From contig NZ_AUED01000002.1 in NCBI RefSeq assembly GCF_000425805.1, forward strand, positions 62,001 through 126,000: a stretch of DNA of 64,000 bases, written 5' to 3'. Made by a program: the position numbers and the translations under genes. The stretch is from Pseudomonas vranovensis DSM 16006 (lineage in GTDB: Bacteria; Pseudomonadota; Gammaproteobacteria; Pseudomonadales; Pseudomonadaceae). How positions within the stretch are numbered: position 1 is the first letter of the stretch; each line of letters begins with the position of its first letter. This document shows, piece after piece, positions 1 through 9,143 of this stretch. The notes beneath the pieces were generated by a model. The model did not search any database. It worked only from the letters and a program-made list of their open reading frames with translations, and had not been told where the DNA came from.

Positions 1-2119
1 CAGCACCCGCGAGCGCACCACCGACTACTTCTTCGAAGTGCCCCAGGCGGCGTATGCCGGTGGGTTGGAGCGCTTGTGCGAAATGCTGGCGAGGCCCTCG
101 TTCAATCTGCAGGCCCAGGCGCGCGAGCGCGAAGTCATCCATGCCGAGTTCATTGCCTGGTCACGCAATCCCCAGGCCCAAGCTCAATTTGCGCTATTGC
201 AGGCGGTCTCCAAGCGCCACCCCTTGAGTGGTTTCCAGGCGGGGAACCGCTACAGTCTGCCGATCCACAGCGCTGACTTTCAGGCCGCGCTGCAGGGCTT
301 TCACCAGCGTTTCTACCAGGCAGGCCAGATGACCCTGAGCCTGTGCGGGCCACAAAGCCTCGACACGCTGCAAGCATTGGCGAGCCGGATAGCAAGCCGG
401 CTCGCGACGGGCCAGAGAGTGATGCAGCAACCGCCACCGCCGCTGCTCGACCATGCCCTGGACTCGGTGCTGAGCGGGTCTCGACTGGAGCTGTTGCAGG
501 CCGTGGCGAATTTGCCCGCCGCAACGGAGCAGGCCATCGACTTCCTCACCGCCTGGCTGACCGACACCCGGCCCGGGGGCGTACTCGCCGCACTGCGCGA
601 ACGCGGTTGGGCACACGCCATCGAATGCTCGGTGCTGTACAGCTTTGCCGGCCAGACACTACTGCACACGCGCCTGACACTCCGCGATCCGGCTATCGCC
701 GACAATGCCCGGGCCTTGCTGCTCGACTGGCTGAGGTTTTTCCGTGACACCGACTGGGCTGCGCTGAATGAAGAATATGCAGGGCTGCAGCGTTGCCGTA
801 CTCACGCCGCAACAGCACTCGACCTCGCCCGTCGCGACAGCACCGCGCAACCTTTTGAAGCGCTGACCGGGCAAGGCCAGACTGCCTTGCGTACCTTGCT
901 CGACGCACTGCTGCTAGGCGCCCCGTCCGCGTGCCAGGAGGTATGGCAACTGCCCGCCCCCGAGCCTCTGCTCAACCCGCAAAGCCCCGACACCACAGCT
1001 TGCGCTACGCCTGCTGGTTTGACCTGGAGCCCGACACTCCCTGCGCTACGCCAGCATGGCGTGGTGTATCTGCGCTGGCAGCCAGCGTCGGCCCTGCGCG
1101 ACCGTTTGTGGATTGTCCTCGACCATGCCGTGCAGCCGCTGCGCGAGCGGGCGGTACGGGCGGCCGCAGAGCTGCAGTTCGACTCCGTTGGCGAGTTCTG
1201 GCAACTGCGCTGTGCGGGGGCACCGGCAACTGTAATCGTGCTGCTCAAGGAACTGATGCACGTGCTGCCCCGGCCCGCCAACTGGCTCGCAGAGGCACCC
1301 GCCGAGACTGATTCGATGCCAATCCGCGCCTTGATCAGGCAACTTCCCGAGCAGCTTGTTGCCCACCAAAAGGGCCCTTTGCCTGCATGCACGCTCAGCC
1401 AGGGTGATCTGGATGCCTTGTGGGCACACGCCACATGGCAGGCCCTGGCCACTGGCTTCGATGAACACACGCAACAGGCGATTAATCGCACATTGCAGGC
1501 CGTGCCTGGGCAGCCAGGAGCACAACGGGTGGTGACAGTCGCCCCCGTTCGCCGGTGGCAAATGCTGCCCCCGCCTGCCAGTGAATCCGCCCTGCTATTG
1601 TTCTGCCCGGTGTCGACGGGTGACGAGGCCTGCGCGCGACTACTGGCGCAACAGATCCAGGGTCCGTTCTACCAGCGCCTGCGGGTCGAGTTGCAATTGG
1701 GCTACGCCGTATTCAGTGCCTTCCGGCAACTTCAGGGCTGCAGTGGTCTGCTGTTCGGCGTGCAGTCTCCCAGCGCCAGCCCTGCGCAGATCCTCACCCA
1801 TATCGAGGCATTTCTGGCCTCGCTGACGGCGCAGTTGTCCTGCTCGACCGAGACCCGCCAGGCCCTGGCCGCGCTATGGGCAGAAACCACCCTGAGCAAC
1901 AACGAGGTCGCCGAGTGGGCTTGGCAGGCTCATCTGGCGGGGCAACCGGGCGCACGCCTGGAGGATTTGCAGGCCGCAATACTCGCCACGACCGAGGACC
2001 AGTTGCAGCAATTGGCGCACGACCTGCAACGCGCTACAGGCGGCTGGCTATGCCTGGCCAATGGCCCTGCGCCTGCAGGCGACGGGCAAACCGCCGATCC
2101 ATTTTTACCGAACATGTAA
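1..2119 (+). CDS. pqqF: PqqF, M16 zinc protease of PQQ synthesis (5' truncated)
   Basis: The frame is open from the first base of the window, reading STRERTTDYFFEVP, so the gene starts upstream; about 705 residues remain. This matches the M16 (insulinase/pitrilysin) family, where such a stretch follows shortly after the HxxEH zinc motif, which must lie before the window. The distal zinc-ligand region is visible as EREVIHAEF around residue 50. The C-terminal half has the second, non-catalytic M16-like domain (RLRVELQLGYAVFSAF). PqqF is thought to cut the linked Glu-Tyr core out of the PqqA peptide after PqqE/PqqD action. It is followed by pqqA after 140 bases, so pqqA probably has its own promoter. 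Identification is strong from context. Confidence 0.9.
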   Translation, partial: STRERTTDYFFEVPQAAYAGGLERLCEMLARPSFNLQAQAREREVIHAEFIAWSRNPQAQAQFALLQAVSKRHPLSGFQAGNRYSLPIHSADFQAALQGFHQRFYQAGQMTLSLCGPQSLDTLQALASRIASRLATGQRVMQQPPPPLLDHALDSVLSGSRLELLQAVANLPAATEQAIDFLTAWLTDTRPGGVLAALRERGWAHAIECSVLYSFAGQTLLHTRLTLRDPAIADNARALLLDWLRFFRDTDWAALNEEYAGLQRCRTHAATALDLARRDSTAQPFEALTGQGQTALRTLLDALLLGAPSACQEVWQLPAPEPLLNPQSPDTTACATPAGLTWSPTLPALRQHGVVYLRWQPASALRDRLWIVLDHAVQPLRERAVRAAAELQFDSVGEFWQLRCAGAPATVIVLLKELMHVLPRPANWLAEAPAETDSMPIRALIRQLPEQLVAHQKGPLPACTLSQGDLDALWAHATWQALATGFDEHTQQAINRTLQAVPGQPGAQRVVTVAPVRRWQMLPPPASESALLLFCPVSTGDEACARLLAQQIQGPFYQRLRVELQLGYAVFSAFRQLQGCSGLLFGVQSPSASPAQILTHIEAFLASLTAQLSCSTETRQALAALWAETTLSNNEVAEWAWQAHLAGQPGARLEDLQAAILATTEDQLQQLAHDLQRATGGWLCLANGPAPAGDGQTADPFLPNM

Positions 2120-2259
2120 CAGCGTTTATCTCAGGTTTAACCATTCAGTCCGTATTTTTTAGTAAGATAGCGCAATCCCGGCTATTGGAACCCCTCTCTC
2201 GGAGGGTGGACTAAGTAAGTAGCTGCCCAACCCCAGACCTATCCGGAAGGAGTAATTCC
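2120..2259 (+). promoter_or_regulatory. pqqA upstream region and leader
   Basis: This is the gap between pqqF and pqqA. A TAAGAT at 2163-2168 could serve as a -10 element, but no convincing -35 sits at normal spacing. A small hairpin with a 5-bp stem, CCCTC/GAGGG, lies at 2192-2206. A strong Shine-Dalgarno GGAAGGAG (2244-2251) precedes the pqqA ATG. The promoter assignment is weak; the ribosome site is clear. Confidence 0.35.
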
Positions 2260-2331
2260 ATGTGGACCAAACCTGCTTACACTGACCTGCGTATCGGCTT
2301 TGAAGTGACCATGTATTTCGCAAGCCGTTGA
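2260..2331 (+). CDS. pqqA: PqqA, precursor peptide of pyrroloquinoline quinone
   Basis: A 23-codon gene encodes a peptide beginning [13 protein letters not shown] and ending MYFASR. It carries the invariant E-V-T-M-Y core: Glu15 and Tyr19 are the residues that PqqE joins and that become the PQQ skeleton. The length (23-24) and sequence are typical of Pseudomonas. The start is fixed by the GGAAGGAG ribosome site about nine bases upstream. It is the ribosomally made substrate for the PqqD chaperone and the radical-SAM enzyme PqqE. The next gene, pqqB, is separated by a terminator-like hairpin. Confidence 0.97.
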   Translation: MWTKPAYTDLRIGFEVTMYFASR

Positions 2332-2346
2332 GTCTGCTTGCGGTAC

Positions 2347-2376
2347 AACGCCTCGGTCAGCCGGGGCGTTTTTATT
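2347..2376 (+). terminator. Terminator/attenuator between pqqA and pqqB
   Basis: A 10-bp stem, AACGCCTCGG against CCGGGGCGTT with one T-G wobble, closes a TCAG loop (2357-2360). It is followed by TTTATTT. This is a textbook intrinsic terminator placed 15 bases after the pqqA stop and 22 bases before pqqB. It would leave abundant short pqqA transcript and reduced read-through into pqqBCDE. Confidence 0.8.
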
Positions 2377-2398
2377 TCAAGACGCGGCAGGAGTGGCC

Positions 2399-3310
2399 AT
2401 GTACATCCAGATTCTAGGTTCCGCCGCCGGTGGCGGTTTCCCGCAGTGGAACTGCAACTGCGTGAACTGCAAAGGCTTTCGCGACGGTACCTTGCGCGCC
2501 ACGGCACGCACCCAGTCGTCCATCGCCCTCTCTGACGACGGCGTCCACTGGGTACTGTGCAACGCATCCCCTGACATTCGCGCACAGCTGCAGGGCTTCG
2601 CCCCCATGCAGCCGGCCCGCGCCCTGCGCGACAGCGGTATCGATGCCATCGTCCTGCTCGACAGTCAGATCGACCACACCACGGGCCTCTTGAGCCTGCG
2701 AGAAGGCTGCCCGCATCAGGTCTGGTGTACCGAGATGGTCCATCAGGACCTGACCACCGGCTTCCCCCTGTTCACCATGCTCAGCCACTGGAACGGCGGG
2801 CTGAAGTGGAACCGCATCGAGCTTGAAGGCAGCTTCGTCATCGACGCCTGCCCCAACCTGCGCTTTACCCCGTTCCCGCTGCGCAGCGCCGCCCCGCCCT
2901 ATTCGCCCCACCGCTTCGACCCACACCCGGGCGATAACCTCGGGCTGATGGTCGAAGACCTGCGCACCGGCGGCAAACTGTTCTACGCACCCGGCCTGGG
3001 CCAGGTCGACGACAACTTGCTGCAGATGATGTGCGATGCCGACTGCCTGCTGGTCGACGGCACCCTCTGGGAAGATGATGAAATGCAGCGCCGCGGTGTC
3101 GGCACCCGTACCGGGCGGGAGATGGGCCACTTGGCCCAGAACGGCCCGGGCGGCATGCTCGAAGTGCTGGAAGGTTTCCCTGCGCAGCGCAAGGTCCTTA
3201 TCCACATCAACAACACCAACCCGATCCTCGATGAAGACTCGGCCGAACGCGCCGAGCTGGACCGACGCGGCGTCGAAGTGGCCTTCGACGGCATGAGCAT
3301 CACCCTCTAG
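2399..3310 (+). CDS. pqqB: PqqB, metallo-beta-lactamase-fold PQQ synthesis protein
   Basis: The protein has 303 residues, the normal length. It begins [20 protein letters not shown] with a zinc-binding C19-x-C21-x2-C24 cluster, and has the metallo-beta-lactamase-like stretch [13 protein letters not shown]. PqqB is a soluble hydroxylase-type enzyme thought to oxidise the Glu-Tyr-derived intermediate before PqqC acts. The ATG at 2399 is chosen because AGGAG (2389-2393) is optimally spaced and family members start with MYIQ or similar; a GTG two codons earlier is open but poorly placed. The gene lies just downstream of the attenuator and eight bases before pqqC. Confidence 0.95.
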   Translation: MYIQILGSAAGGGFPQWNCNCVNCKGFRDGTLRATARTQSSIALSDDGVHWVLCNASPDIRAQLQGFAPMQPARALRDSGIDAIVLLDSQIDHTTGLLSLREGCPHQVWCTEMVHQDLTTGFPLFTMLSHWNGGLKWNRIELEGSFVIDACPNLRFTPFPLRSAAPPYSPHRFDPHPGDNLGLMVEDLRTGGKLFYAPGLGQVDDNLLQMMCDADCLLVDGTLWEDDEMQRRGVGTRTGREMGHLAQNGPGGMLEVLEGFPAQRKVLIHINNTNPILDEDSAERAELDRRGVEVAFDGMSITL

Positions 3311-3318
3311 GAGCCGAC

Positions 3319-4074
3319 ATGAGCGACGCCAAAGCACTGTCCCCCGCCGAATTCGAACAGGCCCTGCGCGCCAAGGGTGCGTACTACCACATCCATCACC
3401 CCTACCATGTGGCGATGTATGAGGGACGCGCCAGCCGCGAACAGATCCAGGGCTGGGTCGCCAACCGGTTCTACTACCAGGTGAACATCCCGATGAAGGA
3501 CGCCGCGATCCTGGCCAACTGCCCGGACCGCGAAATCCGCCGCGAGTGGATCCAACGCCTGCTCGACCACGACGGCGCGCCCGGCGAAGACGGCGGCATC
3601 GAAGCCTGGCTGCGCCTGGGCCAGGCCGTCGGCCTGGACCCGGACCAACTGCGCTCCCAGGAGCTGGTGCTGCCTGGTGTGCGCTTTGCCGTCGACGCTT
3701 ATGTGAATTTCGCCCGCCGCGCCAGCTGGCAAGAAGCGGCCAGCAGCTCGCTGACCGAACTGTTCGCCCCGCAGATCCACCAGTCGCGCCTGGACAGCTG
3801 GCCGCAGCACTATCCCTGGATCGACCCGGCCGGCTACGAATACTTCCGTACCCGCCTGGGCCAGGCGCGCCGCGATGTGGAGCACGGGCTGGCGATCACC
3901 CTTCAGCACTACACTACCGTTGAGGGCCAGCAGCGCATGCTGGAGATCCTGCAGTTCAAGCTGGACATTCTCTGGAGCATGCTCGACGCCATGAGCATGG
4001 CCTACGAACTGAACCGCCCGCCCTATCACAGTGTCACCAGCGAACGGGTCTGGCACAAAGGAGTCGCCCTATGA
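3319..4074 (+). CDS. pqqC: PqqC, PQQ synthase (final oxidase)
   Basis: The protein has 251 residues, as usual for PqqC, a cofactorless oxidase of the TenA/heme-oxygenase-like all-helical fold. It closes the ring and carries out the last eight-electron oxidation to PQQ. Recognisable family stretches include [16 protein letters not shown] near residue 25, [20 protein letters not shown], and [16 protein letters not shown]. It starts at ATG 3319 behind GGAG and ends in a four-base ATGA overlap with pqqD, indicating translational coupling. Confidence 0.96.
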   Translation: MSDAKALSPAEFEQALRAKGAYYHIHHPYHVAMYEGRASREQIQGWVANRFYYQVNIPMKDAAILANCPDREIRREWIQRLLDHDGAPGEDGGIEAWLRLGQAVGLDPDQLRSQELVLPGVRFAVDAYVNFARRASWQEAASSSLTELFAPQIHQSRLDSWPQHYPWIDPAGYEYFRTRLGQARRDVEHGLAITLQHYTTVEGQQRMLEILQFKLDILWSMLDAMSMAYELNRPPYHSVTSERVWHKGVAL

Positions 4075-4346
4075 GTTTCGATCGCGCACAAACCCCCAGA
4101 TGGCGCCCGGGCTACCGCTTCCAGTACGAACCGGCGCAAAAGGCCCATGTACTGCTCTACCCCGAAGGCATGATCAAGCTCAACGAGAGTGCCGCGCTGA
4201 TCGGCGGGCTGATCGACGGCCAGCGCGATGTGGCGGCGATCATTGCCCAGCTCGACAAGCAGTTTCCTGGTGTACCCGAGCTCGGTGACGACATCGAGCA
4301 ATTCATGGAGGTCGCCCGTGCCGAACACTGGATCGTCCTTGAGTGA
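4071..4346 (+). CDS. pqqD: PqqD, PqqA-binding chaperone
   Basis: This 91-residue protein has the PqqD/RRE (RiPP recognition element) fold pattern: [20 protein letters not shown], then [21 protein letters not shown] and a C-terminal helix. It binds PqqA and presents it to PqqE. It overlaps pqqC by four bases and pqqE by 29 bases, so the three proteins are made in a coupled fashion. Stand-alone PqqD plus separate PqqE is the usual proteobacterial arrangement; no fusion is seen. Confidence 0.95.
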   Translation: MSFDRAQTPRWRPGYRFQYEPAQKAHVLLYPEGMIKLNESAALIGGLIDGQRDVAAIIAQLDKQFPGVPELGDDIEQFMEVARAEHWIVLE

Positions 4347-5478
4347 AGTACCGGCCAAGCCTGAAGTCGGCCTGCCGCTGTGGCTGCTCGCCGAACTGAC
4401 CTACCGCTGCCCGCTGCAATGCCCCTACTGCTCCAACCCGCTGGACTTCGCCGCCCAGGGCAAGGAATTGAGCACCGAGCAATGGTTCAAGGTCATGGCC
4501 GAGGCCCGGGAGATGGGCGCGGCGCAGCTGGGCTTTTCCGGCGGCGAGCCGCTGGTTCGCCAGGACCTTGCCGAACTGATCGGCGAAGGTCGCCGCCTGG
4601 GCTACTACACCAACCTGATCACCTCGGGCATCGGCCTCACCGAGCAGAAGATCGCAGCCTTCAAGGAAGCCGGCCTGGACCATATCCAGATCAGCTTCCA
4701 AGCCAGCGACGAGCAGGTCAACAACCTGCTGGCCGGCTCGAAAAAAGCCTTTGCGCAGAAGCTGGAAATGGCCCGTGCGGTGAAGGCCCACGGCTATCCG
4801 ATGGTGCTGAACTTCGTTACCCACCGGCACAACATCGACAAGATCGACCGCATCATCGAGCTGTGCGTAGCCCTTGAAGCCGACTTTGTCGAGCTTGCCA
4901 CCTGTCAGTTCTATGGCTGGGCGCACCTGAATCGTGTCGGCCTGCTGCCGACCCGTGCGCAGCTCGAACGCGCCGAACGCATCACCAACGAGTACCGGGA
5001 AAAGCTCGCTGCCGCCGGCAACCCGTGCAAGCTGATCTTCGTCACCCCGGACTACTACGAAGAACGCCCAAAAGCCTGCATGAACGGCTGGGGCAGCGTG
5101 TTCCTCACCGTCACCCCCGATGGCACCGCCTTGCCCTGCCACGGCGCACGCCAGCTGCCGGTGCAGTTCCCCAACGTGCGCGAGCACAGCATGCAGCACA
5201 TCTGGTACGACTCGTTCGGCTTCAACCGCTTTCGCGGTTACGACTGGATGCCCGAGCCGTGCCGCTCCTGTGACGAAAAGGAGAAGGACTTCGGCGGCTG
5301 TCGCTGCCAGGCCTTCATGCTCACCGGCGATGCCAGCAATGCCGACCCGGTCTGCGCCAAATCGGCCGACCACGGCATCATCCTCAAGGCGCGCGAGGAA
5401 GCCGAGCACGCCCAATTGAACATCGACGAGCTGACCTTCCGCAATGAACGAAACTCCCGAGTCATCGCCCGTGGTTGA
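4318..5478 (+). CDS. pqqE: PqqE, radical SAM enzyme crosslinking PqqA
   Basis: A radical SAM/SPASM enzyme of 386 residues forms the carbon-carbon bond between Glu15 and Tyr19 of PqqA. The SAM-cluster motif C31-x3-C35-x2-C38 (CPLQCPYC) is followed by the [10 protein letters not shown] glycine-rich motif. The C-terminal SPASM cysteines are visible in [10 protein letters not shown] and [20 protein letters not shown] place the start at GTG 4318 because GGAGG (4307-4311) is well spaced. A TTG at 4339 is possible, and the frame is open further upstream without a good ribosome site. The 3' end overlaps the following peptidase by 35 bases. Confidence 0.95.
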   Translation: MPNTGSSLSEVPAKPEVGLPLWLLAELTYRCPLQCPYCSNPLDFAAQGKELSTEQWFKVMAEAREMGAAQLGFSGGEPLVRQDLAELIGEGRRLGYYTNLITSGIGLTEQKIAAFKEAGLDHIQISFQASDEQVNNLLAGSKKAFAQKLEMARAVKAHGYPMVLNFVTHRHNIDKIDRIIELCVALEADFVELATCQFYGWAHLNRVGLLPTRAQLERAERITNEYREKLAAAGNPCKLIFVTPDYYEERPKACMNGWGSVFLTVTPDGTALPCHGARQLPVQFPNVREHSMQHIWYDSFGFNRFRGYDWMPEPCRSCDEKEKDFGGCRCQAFMLTGDASNADPVCAKSADHGIILKAREEAEHAQLNIDELTFRNERNSRVIARG

Positions 5479-7279
5479 GCGCTTCAGTGCCGAACAGGCG
5501 GTAGCCGCCGGCACCGACTTCGCCGAATTGCGGGTTGGGCCTCACGGCCTGTTCTGGAACGAGTTCCGCCCGCGCGATGGCGCCTGCAGGCTCTGGCACT
5601 GGCGCGATGGCCAGGCCCATTGCCTGACCCCCGATGGTTTCAGCGTACGCAGCCGGGTGTATGAGTATGGCGGCGGCAGTTTTTGCCTGACCGATGATGG
5701 TCTGGTGTTCGTCAACGAGGCCGACCAGCAGCTTTACACCCAAGACCTGAACGGTGGATTGCCCCAGGCGCTCACCGAGGGTCAATGCCGTTATGGCGAT
5801 CTGCGCTGGGCCGACGGGCAGGTGTTGGCGGTGGAAGAAACCCACAGTGCCGAACAGGTCGAGCACCGCCTGGTGGCTATCGGCGCGGGCCAGCGCGAGG
5901 TGCTGGCCGAAGGTGCGGACTTCTATGCATCGCCCACGCTCAGCGCCGATGGCGCGCGACTGGCTTGGGTCGAGTGGAATCGCCCCGAGCAGCCCTGGAC
6001 CGCCACCCGCCTGTTCTGCTGCGAGCGCGTGAGTGACGGGCAATGGACGCCAGCACATTGCATCGCTGGCGACCACGGGCCGGCGCAATCGCTCCAGCAA
6101 CCTCGTTTCGATGATCGTGGCCGCCTGTACTGCCTGTCTGATCACAATGGTTTCTGGCAACCCTGGGGCGAAACCGCGCAGGGCTGGTCCGCGCTACCTG
6201 CGGCACAGGTCGACCATGCCGCGGCGCCCTGGCAACTGGGTGCCAGCACTTGGCTGCCCATGGCTGACCAGCACTACCTGGCGACCTGGTTTGAAGACGG
6301 CTTCAGTCGCCTTGGTGTGCGCCATGTCGATGGCACGCTAGAAAACATCGACGTCGACTACAGCCGCTTGCGCTGTCTGGACCTGGATCACGACCACCTC
6401 TACGCCATTGCCGCCTCACCGGTCTGCCCACCCGCCGTCATTGCCATCAACCGCTACAACCACCAGGTGCAGGTGTTGGCCGGTGGCGTACCGCCGTTGC
6501 CGGCCGAACGCATCAGCCAGCCGCAGTCCCTGCGCTACAGCAGTGGCGACGGCATCGCACACGGTTTTTTCTACCCGGCCATCGCCGCGGCAGAACGCCC
6601 GCCGTTGGTGGTGTTTGTCCACGGCGGCCCGACCTCGGCCTGCTACCCGGCGCTCGACCCTCGCATCCAGTACTGGACCCAACGCGGCTTCGCCGTGGCC
6701 GACCTGAACTACCGGGGCAGCAGTGGCTATGGCCGCACGTACCGCCAGGCCCTGCACCTGCGCTGGGGCGAGATCGATGTCGAAGATGCCTGCGCAGTAG
6801 TCAGCCACCTGGCCGAACGCGGGCTGGTCGACCCGGCCCAGGCCTTTATCCGCGGCGGCAGCGCCGGTGGCTACACCACACTGTGCGCCCTGGCGTTCCA
6901 CAATGTCTTCCGTGCCGGCGCCAGCCTCTACGGCGTCAGCGATCCCCAGGCCCTGGCACGGGCCACGCACAAGTTTGAGGGCGACTACCTGGACTGGCTG
7001 ATCGGCGACCCGCTCGAGGATGCCGAACGCTACCGCCAACGCACACCGTTACTGCACGCGGCGCAGATCAAGGTGCCGGTGATCTTCTTCCAGGGCGAAC
7101 TGGATGCCGTTGTGGTCCCTGAACAGACCCGTTCGATGCTGGCTGCGCTCAAGGCCAACGGCATCCGTGCCGAAGGACACTTCTACCCTTCGGAACGCCA
7201 TGGATTTCGCACGGCGGCCAATCTGGCGCATGCGCTGGAGGAAGAGTGGCGATTTTATAGGCAGGTTCTAGACAATTGA
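5444..7279 (+). CDS. S9 prolyl-oligopeptidase-family peptidase coupled to pqqE
   Basis: The protein has 611 residues. The N-terminal two-thirds looks like a beta-propeller ([18 protein letters not shown] and similar blades). The C-terminal part is an alpha/beta-hydrolase domain with a complete triad: Ser473 in GGSAGGY, Asp554 in GELDAVVVP and His586 in ERHGF. No signal peptide is seen, so it is probably cytoplasmic. The start lies 35 bases inside pqqE, which makes it part of the pqq operon. Extended pqq clusters in other Pseudomonas carry a similar peptidase; whether it trims PqqA or its released fragments is my inference. A large hairpin follows the stop. Confidence 0.88.
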   Translation: MNETPESSPVVERFSAEQAVAAGTDFAELRVGPHGLFWNEFRPRDGACRLWHWRDGQAHCLTPDGFSVRSRVYEYGGGSFCLTDDGLVFVNEADQQLYTQDLNGGLPQALTEGQCRYGDLRWADGQVLAVEETHSAEQVEHRLVAIGAGQREVLAEGADFYASPTLSADGARLAWVEWNRPEQPWTATRLFCCERVSDGQWTPAHCIAGDHGPAQSLQQPRFDDRGRLYCLSDHNGFWQPWGETAQGWSALPAAQVDHAAAPWQLGASTWLPMADQHYLATWFEDGFSRLGVRHVDGTLENIDVDYSRLRCLDLDHDHLYAIAASPVCPPAVIAINRYNHQVQVLAGGVPPLPAERISQPQSLRYSSGDGIAHGFFYPAIAAAERPPLVVFVHGGPTSACYPALDPRIQYWTQRGFAVADLNYRGSSGYGRTYRQALHLRWGEIDVEDACAVVSHLAERGLVDPAQAFIRGGSAGGYTTLCALAFHNVFRAGASLYGVSDPQALARATHKFEGDYLDWLIGDPLEDAERYRQRTPLLHAAQIKVPVIFFQGELDAVVVPEQTRSMLAALKANGIRAEGHFYPSERHGFRTAANLAHALEEEWRFYRQVLDN

Positions 7280-7280
7280 A

Positions 7281-7334
7281 TCGCGGGGCAAGCCCGCGCC
7301 TACCAAGGCTGGTAGGCGCGGGCTTGCCCCGCGA
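7281..7334. repeat. REP-type perfect inverted repeat, bidirectional terminator
   Basis: Two 24-base arms (7281-7304 and 7311-7334) are perfectly complementary around AAGGCT. The arm contains the putida-type REP core GCGGGGCAAGCCCGCGCC. It lies between convergent genes (S9 peptidase and the Pmp3-like gene) and could terminate both transcripts. Confidence 0.85.
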
Positions 7335-7339
7335 TAGGT

Positions 7340-7498
7340 TCAGCGCTTGGCGATGATGTACACCGCATGCACGATCCCCGGAATGTATCCCAGCAGCGTC
7401 AGCAGAATGTTGAGCCAGAAGGCGCCGCCGAAGCCGACCTGCAGGAATACGCCCAGCGGCGGCAGCAGAATGGCGATGATGATGCGAATAAAGTCCAT
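7340..7498 (-). CDS. Pmp3/YqaE-family small membrane protein
   Basis: A 52-residue protein starts MDFIRIIIAILLPPLGVFLQ and ends VHAVYIIAKR. It has two hydrophobic helices joined by GFGGAFWLN and the family signature LLGYIPGIVHA. This is the UPF0057/Pmp3 proteolipid family, whose yeast and plant members affect membrane potential under salt or cold stress; the bacterial role is unclear. The start ATG is preceded by AAGGAAGC on the minus strand. An in-frame extension ten codons upstream exists but does not fit the family. It stands alone between the pqq block and the aminotransferase. Confidence 0.85.
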   Translation of the reverse strand: MDFIRIIIAILLPPLGVFLQVGFGGAFWLNILLTLLGYIPGIVHAVYIIAKR

Positions 7499-7572
7499 GG
7501 GGCAGCTTCCTTGAATGATGTACAACAACTGACTGTAGCGCTGCGTCGGGGTTCAACAGGCAATGTGCGGAT

Positions 7573-7611
7573 AAAAAAACGCCCCGGGCCAAAAACTTCA
7601 GGCCCGGGGCG
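7573..7611 (-). terminator. Intrinsic terminator after the aminotransferase gene
   Basis: On the minus strand an 11-bp GC stem (CGCCCCGGGCC/GGCCCGGGGCG, arms 7580-7590 and 7601-7611) is followed by seven T residues. It lies 49 bases past the stop of the minus-strand aminotransferase gene. Confidence 0.85.
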
Positions 7612-7659
7612 ATGCGCAGGAACGCGAGACGGTTCGGTTACTTCACTGAACGTGAGAAA

Positions 7660-8940
7660 TCAGGCAGTGGCTTCACGCCGCTGGTGTTGTTGCGCCGAGT
7701 GCACGCGGGCAAAGGCCCGGGCCAGGCGCAGGAGCATTTCGTCGATGTTGCCCTTGCTCACCGTGAGTGCCGGCGAGAAGCGCACCACATCAGGTTGCGG
7801 GGCATTGAGCAGCAAGCCTTCCTGCAGGGCGGCCTTCACCAGCTCGGCGGCGTTGTCTTCGCTCAGTTGCAACGCCCACAGCAGGCCCTGGCCGCGTACC
7901 TGGTTCTGGGCATAACGACCGGCCAGGCGGCTCAAGCCATCGCGCAGATGCCGGCCGGAATCCCGAACCTGCTCGAAAAAGCCCGGTTCCAGTACGGTTT
8001 GCAGCACGGCAAGGCCTGCGGCACTCATCAGCGCATTGCCGTGATGACTACCCTCAAGTTCACCCGCCTCAGCGCAGCAGGCGCTGCCACGCGCCAGCAA
8101 GGCCGCCAGCGGCACGCCGCCACCCAGGCCCTTGCCCAGGGTGATGATGTCGGCGCGCACGCCATAGGTTTCTTCGGCCAGCAGCGCACCGCAGCGGCCA
8201 ACGCCGGTCTGCACTTCATCGAGAATCAACAGGATCCCGAGTTCGCGACACAGGCGCTCGACACCCTTGAGGTAATCGGCCGTGGCGGGAATTACCCCGG
8301 CCTCTCCCTGGATCGGCTCCAGCATGATCGCCACGGTGCGCGAGTCGACCGCCGCATGCAGCGCGTCGAGGTCGTTGAATGGCACCTTGCTGAAGCCCGG
8401 CAGGCCTGGCTCGCAGCGGTTGCACGGCGATGGGTCGGAGGCCGACAGCGCCCCCAGGCTGCGGCCATGGCAACTCTGGCTGGCGGTAATGATGTGGTAG
8501 GCGCCGTTGCGATGCAGTTGGCCCCATTTGCGTGCCAGCTTGATTGCCCCTTCGCAGGCCTCGGCACCGCTGTTGAGCAAGTAGGCCTGGTCGCTGCCGG
8601 TGCTCTGGCACAGGCGATTGACCAGGGTCAGCAAGCCACGGTTATGAAAGCCGGCACCGGGATTGATCAAGGCCTGGGCCTGGCCGCTCAAGGCCTTGAC
8701 CAGCACGCTGGGGCTGTGGCCCAGGCTGTTGACTGCGCCGCCCTGGGTGAAGTCCAGGTAGGCATGGCCTTCGCTGTCCCACAGCCAGGAGCCCTGGCCA
8801 CGTACGAATACCTGGGGCGCACGTTCGATAGCCGGCATCAGGCAGTCGCGAGACAAGTCGTCGCTGGCCGGCCGAACCACAGGCACAACCTTGCGCTCAG
8901 CCACGACCTGCGCCGAGCGGCGCAAGTTGAAAAGGTTCAT
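7660..8940 (-). CDS. Class III PLP-dependent aminotransferase (AcOrn/GABA type)
   Basis: The protein has 426 residues. Family motifs are NSGAEACEGAIKLARKW around residue 123, ASQSCHGRSLGALS, ILDEVQTGVGR with cofactor-binding Asp241, and TLGKGLGGG with the PLP Lys270. It belongs with acetylornithine/4-aminobutyrate aminotransferases; the amino donor cannot be told from sequence. I start at MNLFNLRRS because CGGAGG lies ten bases upstream on the coding strand; longer in-frame starts add unrelated residues. It is divergent from the LysR gene next door. Extended pqq loci of other pseudomonads also carry an aminotransferase, so a PQQ link is possible but unproven. Confidence 0.85.
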   Translation of the reverse strand: MNLFNLRRSAQVVAERKVVPVVRPASDDLSRDCLMPAIERAPQVFVRGQGSWLWDSEGHAYLDFTQGGAVNSLGHSPSVLVKALSGQAQALINPGAGFHNRGLLTLVNRLCQSTGSDQAYLLNSGAEACEGAIKLARKWGQLHRNGAYHIITASQSCHGRSLGALSASDPSPCNRCEPGLPGFSKVPFNDLDALHAAVDSRTVAIMLEPIQGEAGVIPATADYLKGVERLCRELGILLILDEVQTGVGRCGALLAEETYGVRADIITLGKGLGGGVPLAALLARGSACCAEAGELEGSHHGNALMSAAGLAVLQTVLEPGFFEQVRDSGRHLRDGLSRLAGRYAQNQVRGQGLLWALQLSEDNAAELVKAALQEGLLLNAPQPDVVRFSPALTVSKGNIDEMLLRLARAFARVHSAQQHQRREATA

Positions 8941-9143
8941 GGGTGGAACGCCTCCGGCGTCAGGCAAAACGGGCGAGATGTGCCCTGCCACGATTTTTTG
9001 CCTTTCCTATGTAACCGCCATTCAACGTACACGGTATTCATCGCGCCTTCTGGCCCTGTAAACCTTGTGAATAGGGGATAGACTAGGCTTCTTGCAGGCT
9101 AACGGCCATTTGGTTTTTCGAGCATTTTTGATAAGTATTTCTT

